From Pseudomonas sp. ACN8 (lineage in GTDB: Bacteria > Pseudomonadota > Gammaproteobacteria > Pseudomonadales > Pseudomonadaceae): DNA of 64,000 nucleotides. This document shows positions 61,297-64,000 of the stretch, piece after piece. Under the pieces are notes generated by a model. The model searched no databases. It saw nothing but the letters and a program-made list of their open reading frames with translations, and was not told where the DNA came from. Location of the stretch: contig NZ_MRCS01000007.1 in assembly GCF_002303925.1 (NCBI RefSeq), forward strand, positions 86,606 to 150,605, given 5' to 3'. A program made the position numbers and the translations under genes. Position 1 is the stretch's first letter; each line of letters begins with the position of its first letter.

Positions 61297-62145
61297 GTGA
61301 ATATTGACGTCAGGAGAGTGCTAAACCGAGCTGAAATCTGCATCGAGTTCGGACGGCTTGTCATTCTCCCCACCAGCGGTGCTCGTGTTCCACAGCACTG
61401 GTTTCAGGAGCACTCGTCCGGTCTTACCCGAGAAATCCTGACCACCCTCGGGATAGAGGCATACGAATACTGCAGCTACACAGCAGGGCATTACGGTAAG
61501 AACAAAGCGGCCGGCGTAACCCTGCAGTTCGAGTCCGCAATATCCGACTCAACACCCTACGCCATGTTCAATGCAAAGCTAACGCGCAGCCGGAGTACCA
61601 AAACAGCCAAGAAGGGCTCGCCTCTGCCGACAGGACACTTTCGCGTCGGCAAGCGCTGCCACCTATATCGCTTCTGGAAATCAACGGGGCTTCCTGAACC
61701 CAAACGCCTGGCAGCTCTCCACGACTACATGGGCAACCTGGCTGGCATCCTGTTCACGGCAGACTGGGTGAAAGGCCGCGAAAACCGTATGGATGCCGGC
61801 TCGCTACGCCCCTTGTCCGTCTCTGCAGGGGAAATCCGCAAAGCATTTCTACCGGACAACTTACGGACAACACCCGGACAAGCGCCGGACAACATCCAGA
61901 CAAGGGTGCCGGACAAGGATTCCGCTCTATCCCTTGAAAATCGAGGTCTTCAGCCAAAACCAACTACGTGTCACGAAAACCACGGTAAAGCGGTAATCAG
62001 TGAGCGCAGGGACAAGGGAGCTGGCTCGTTCCCTCCTCAGCGCCAGACACCTCAGGAACAGCATTGGGAGGACTGGCTCAACGACTACAAACGCCCCGTG
62101 CAACCAGACTCCGACTTTAAACAATCGGTGGGGAGTCTCGAATGA
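61297..62145 (+). CDS. Island protein of unknown function
   Basis: A 282-residue protein starting at GTG 61297 (MNIDVRRVLNRAEICIEFGR). The first about 165 residues form a mixed, globular-looking domain (FHRVGKRCHLYRFW-type motif: GHFRVGKRCHLYRF). The last about 110 residues are polar, Pro/Gln/Asp-rich and probably disordered. I do not recognise it. Its position after an AlpA-like gene suggests a replication or transfer-related island gene. Confidence 0.6.
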   Translation: MNIDVRRVLNRAEICIEFGRLVILPTSGARVPQHWFQEHSSGLTREILTTLGIEAYEYCSYTAGHYGKNKAAGVTLQFESAISDSTPYAMFNAKLTRSRSTKTAKKGSPLPTGHFRVGKRCHLYRFWKSTGLPEPKRLAALHDYMGNLAGILFTADWVKGRENRMDAGSLRPLSVSAGEIRKAFLPDNLRTTPGQAPDNIQTRVPDKDSALSLENRGLQPKPTTCHENHGKAVISERRDKGAGSFPPQRQTPQEQHWEDWLNDYKRPVQPDSDFKQSVGSLE

Positions 62146-62283
62146 GCGGTGCTGGCGGACTATCTGTTCGGTTGAGCAAGCGGGGCTGGCTAGAACTCAG
62201 CTGATTTGCTGTGGCTCCTTGAGCGAAGCCCCTACCTGCCGGCTAGGCTTCACAAAACTCACACAAGAATGCAGTGGCCAATC

Positions 62284-63165
62284 ATGATGTTTCAACAAGA
62301 CCCTTTCGAGTCTGAAGCCGCCCGCTCATTGTTGGATCAACTGCTGGAGGACTCGCGCCTCTATCACGGTAGCTCTGACTACAAGATGCTCTTGGACTTC
62401 ATGGTGAAGCTCAGGAACTTCGCGCCCTTCAACGCGCTGCTGCTGCAGATCCAGAAGCCGGGACTGAGCTACGCCGCGTCGGCATACGACTGGCGAGAGC
62501 GCTTCAATCGCCGTCCTAAACGGGATGCCCGCCCTTTGCTCATACTGTGGCCTTTCGGGCCAGTGGCTCTGGTTTATGACGTTCAGGATACCGAGGGGGC
62601 CCCACTTCCCGCAGACGTCAAATTCTTCCAGGCGAGCGGTGATATCACCGAGGAACGCATGATGCGTTTCCTTACCCTGATAGAGCGCAAGGGCATCAAG
62701 CATCATTACTTCGATGCTGGTGACTGCAGTGCCGGCTCCATCGAGCAGGTTCGAAAGCCGCCAGCCCCAAAGGACACGAAAGACAAAAAAGCCAAGGAGC
62801 CCAGCGAATACCTGATGCGGATCAACCACAACCACACCCCCAATGTGCAATTCAGCACTTTGGCGCATGAGCTCGGCCATCTTTTCCTTGGACATCTCGG
62901 CGCTGACGAGCGACTCAATATTCCCCAGCGGCTGCGGCTGACTGAGGCTCGAATGGAGCTGGAAGCCGAGTCCTTCGCCTATTTGGCATGCAGCCGCAAT
63001 GGGGTTGCGTGCAGTTCGCAAAGCTACCTGGCCAATTACGTCGACAAGCACACAAGCGTCGATGACCTCGACATCTACCAGATCGTCAGGGCGGTCGGTC
63101 AGATGGAAACCCTCTTGGAACTGACCGCCCATACGCGCTATGAGGTGCCAAAGGCCAAGCAGTGA
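62284..63165 (+). CDS. ArdC-like/IrrE-like zinc metallopeptidase domain protein
   Basis: A 293-residue protein. The N-terminal part (about 10-120: DYKMLLDFMVKLRNFAPFNALLLQIQ; LSYAASAYDWRERFNR) resembles the ArdC-type single-stranded-DNA-binding domain of antirestriction proteins. The C-terminal part carries a metallopeptidase motif, FSTLAHELGHLFLGHLG (HExxH near 195-200), with a downstream acidic helix EARMELEAESFAYLAC that supplies the third ligand. ArdC/IrrE-like peptidases inactivate regulators or act in antirestriction. The start may instead be ATG 62269; neither has a strong ribosome-binding site. Confidence 0.72.
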   Translation: MMFQQDPFESEAARSLLDQLLEDSRLYHGSSDYKMLLDFMVKLRNFAPFNALLLQIQKPGLSYAASAYDWRERFNRRPKRDARPLLILWPFGPVALVYDVQDTEGAPLPADVKFFQASGDITEERMMRFLTLIERKGIKHHYFDAGDCSAGSIEQVRKPPAPKDTKDKKAKEPSEYLMRINHNHTPNVQFSTLAHELGHLFLGHLGADERLNIPQRLRLTEARMELEAESFAYLACSRNGVACSSQSYLANYVDKHTSVDDLDIYQIVRAVGQMETLLELTAHTRYEVPKAKQ

Positions 63166-63247
63166 AGGGACATGGCTCTCATGTCTGTCCTGACGAAAAC
63201 CTCATTGCAAATTGCCAAATGATTTCGACAAATCCCTGGGAGAAAAA

Positions 63248-63865
63248 ATGGGCGGATGGGGTAGTGGGCGCGGACAGGTTGGCAAGGACACCACATACGA
63301 CATGCTGGCACTGGATGTTCGTCTCCTGCAGCGAGATGGCCTGCTTTCACCAGGCAGGACTGTCGACAGGTGTTGGTCGCTCAATGGCGAAAAAGTCGGC
63401 TCCATCCAAATTCGGGCAAAGGCTGACCATGTAACTCTCAACTACCGAACCCGAGTCAGTGGCGCCGAATGGCCGACGATGGCGTACCCCGTCTTTCTGG
63501 AATGGACAGACTGCGCCTATGGCGGGCGTCGGCCATGGTTTCTGTGCCCTGGGCAGGGCTGCGGGCGGCGCGTGGCGATCCTGTTCGGCGGATCAGTCTT
63601 TGCCTGTCGGCACTGTCACAAGCTGGCATATTCAAGCCAGCGGGAACGCTTCCGTGATCCGGCTATGCTTCGTGCCGACAGAATCCGAGAAAAGCTGGGT
63701 TGGAAGCCAGGCATCTTCAACGGTGACGGAGTCAAACCCAAGGGGATGCACTGGAAAACCTATAACCGTCTGAAGGCCGAACATACTGGGTATGTGATGG
63801 CAACGCTGATGGCTATGGAAGACTGCTATGAGATGTGCGAGCGTGAACTGGCCAGGATTGAATAA
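63248..63865 (+). CDS. Zinc-finger-containing island protein
   Basis: A 205-residue protein starting at ATG 63248 (MGGWGSGRGQVGKDTTYDML), with GGGAGAAAA before it. A treble-clef-like cysteine pattern is visible: FLCPGQGCGRRVAILFGG followed by FACRHCHKLAYSSQ, giving CxxxxxC and CxxC. The rest is basic (KPKGMHWKTYNRLKAEHTGY). Function unknown; related proteins occur in mobile elements. It may bind nucleic acid. Confidence 0.65.
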   Translation: MGGWGSGRGQVGKDTTYDMLALDVRLLQRDGLLSPGRTVDRCWSLNGEKVGSIQIRAKADHVTLNYRTRVSGAEWPTMAYPVFLEWTDCAYGGRRPWFLCPGQGCGRRVAILFGGSVFACRHCHKLAYSSQRERFRDPAMLRADRIREKLGWKPGIFNGDGVKPKGMHWKTYNRLKAEHTGYVMATLMAMEDCYEMCERELARIE

Positions 63866-63873
63866 CTGCTGAA

Positions 63874-64000
63874 GGGGGTGTCAGAAATTTTGTGTTCGGG
63901 CATAACATGAGTAAGAGGTGCATGTATGCCAACCAAAAAGAAACCCGCGTTGCGAGAGCTACCGAAAATCCCGAAAGAGCTGCTCGAGCAATTCACCGAT
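63874..64000 (+). mobile_element. IS256-family insertion sequence, left end
   Basis: A terminal sequence GGGGGTGTCAGAAATTTTGT (from about 63874) stands directly before a transposase start. This layout, with an AGAGGTG ribosome-binding site and an MPTKKK-type start, is that of IS256-family elements. The right end is outside the window, so the full element and its target duplication are not seen. Confidence 0.72.
63926..64000 (+). CDS. IS256-family transposase, N-terminal fragment
   Basis: Only 25 codons are visible: MPTKKKPALRELPKIPKELL, then EQFTD. This matches the N-terminus of IS256-type DDE transposases (about 400 residues). The rest lies beyond the window. Confidence 0.72.
   Translation, partial: MPTKKKPALRELPKIPKELLEQFTD

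Larger units (their letters stand above)
58790..64000. mobile_element. Genomic island (left part), continuing past the window
   Basis: Starts at the tRNA-Arg(CCU) remnant and contains a tyrosine integrase, a ribbon-helix-helix protein, an AlpA-like protein, an unknown protein, an ArdC/IrrE-like metallopeptidase, a zinc-finger protein and an IS256-family element. These are typical integrative-element genes, and REP elements and core genes are absent. The right end was not seen. Confidence 0.8.

Overview
The window is a chromosomal segment of a fluorescent-group Pseudomonas. The evidence is gene content and order (relA-mazG, rlmD, cysM, a PirRS-like pair, gacS, ldhA; oprH-phoP-phoQ; flgBCDE-cheR-cheV-flgA-flgM-flgN-ycgR), GC-rich codon use, sigma54 and sigma28 promoters at flagellar genes, and many short REP palindromes with a GCGAGC/GCTCGC stem in the intergenic gaps. 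Adjacent gene blocks match blocks I recall from P. aeruginosa PAO1 (around PA0926-PA0950, PA1156-PA1184 and PA3348-PA3356). This comparison is from memory, not from an alignment.

Layout. 1-8.3 kb: a mostly minus-strand core block with DUF2058, mazG, relA, rlmD, cysM and a PirRS-like two-component pair. 8.4-13.2 kb: plus-strand gacS, the global GacS/GacA sensor, ldhA, a small zinc-ribbon-like protein and an HslJ-like lipoprotein. 13.2-18.5 kb: a thioredoxin-like lipoprotein, an ArsC-like protein, wrbA, DUF2069, a 3-methyladenine glycosylase, ttcA, a Yip1-family protein and SprT. 18.6-28.9 kb: a CaiB/BaiF CoA-transferase, dctA, an AraC regulator, oprH-phoP-phoQ for Mg2+ sensing, a phosphopantetheinyl transferase and an RstAB-like pair. 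29-32.6 kb: nrdA with a long structured leader and no nrdB beside it. 32.8-40.6 kb: the early flagellar and chemotaxis locus. 40.7-50.3 kb: an MFS transporter, a gamma-glutamylpolyamine synthetase-like gene, a receiver-TPR/histidine-kinase pair and a 1377-residue CheB-CheR-PAS-kinase-receiver hybrid. 51.1-58.5 kb: a LuxR-type regulator with a degenerate receiver next to a 2145-residue repeat protein, probably a type I secreted adhesin. 58.8 kb to the end: the edge of a genomic island integrated at a tRNA-Arg(CCU) gene. It holds a tyrosine integrase, a ribbon-helix-helix protein, an AlpA-like protein, two uncharacterised proteins, an ArdC/IrrE-like metallopeptidase and the start of an IS256-family insertion sequence.

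Together the genes link sensing (GacS, PirRS, PhoPQ, RstAB, CheV, the hybrid kinase) to lifestyle decisions. The flagellar genes and the c-di-GMP brake YcgR support motility, while the repeat adhesin and its odd regulator probably support attachment. The least explained parts are the adhesin/pseudo-receiver pair and the island, whose cargo continues beyond the window.
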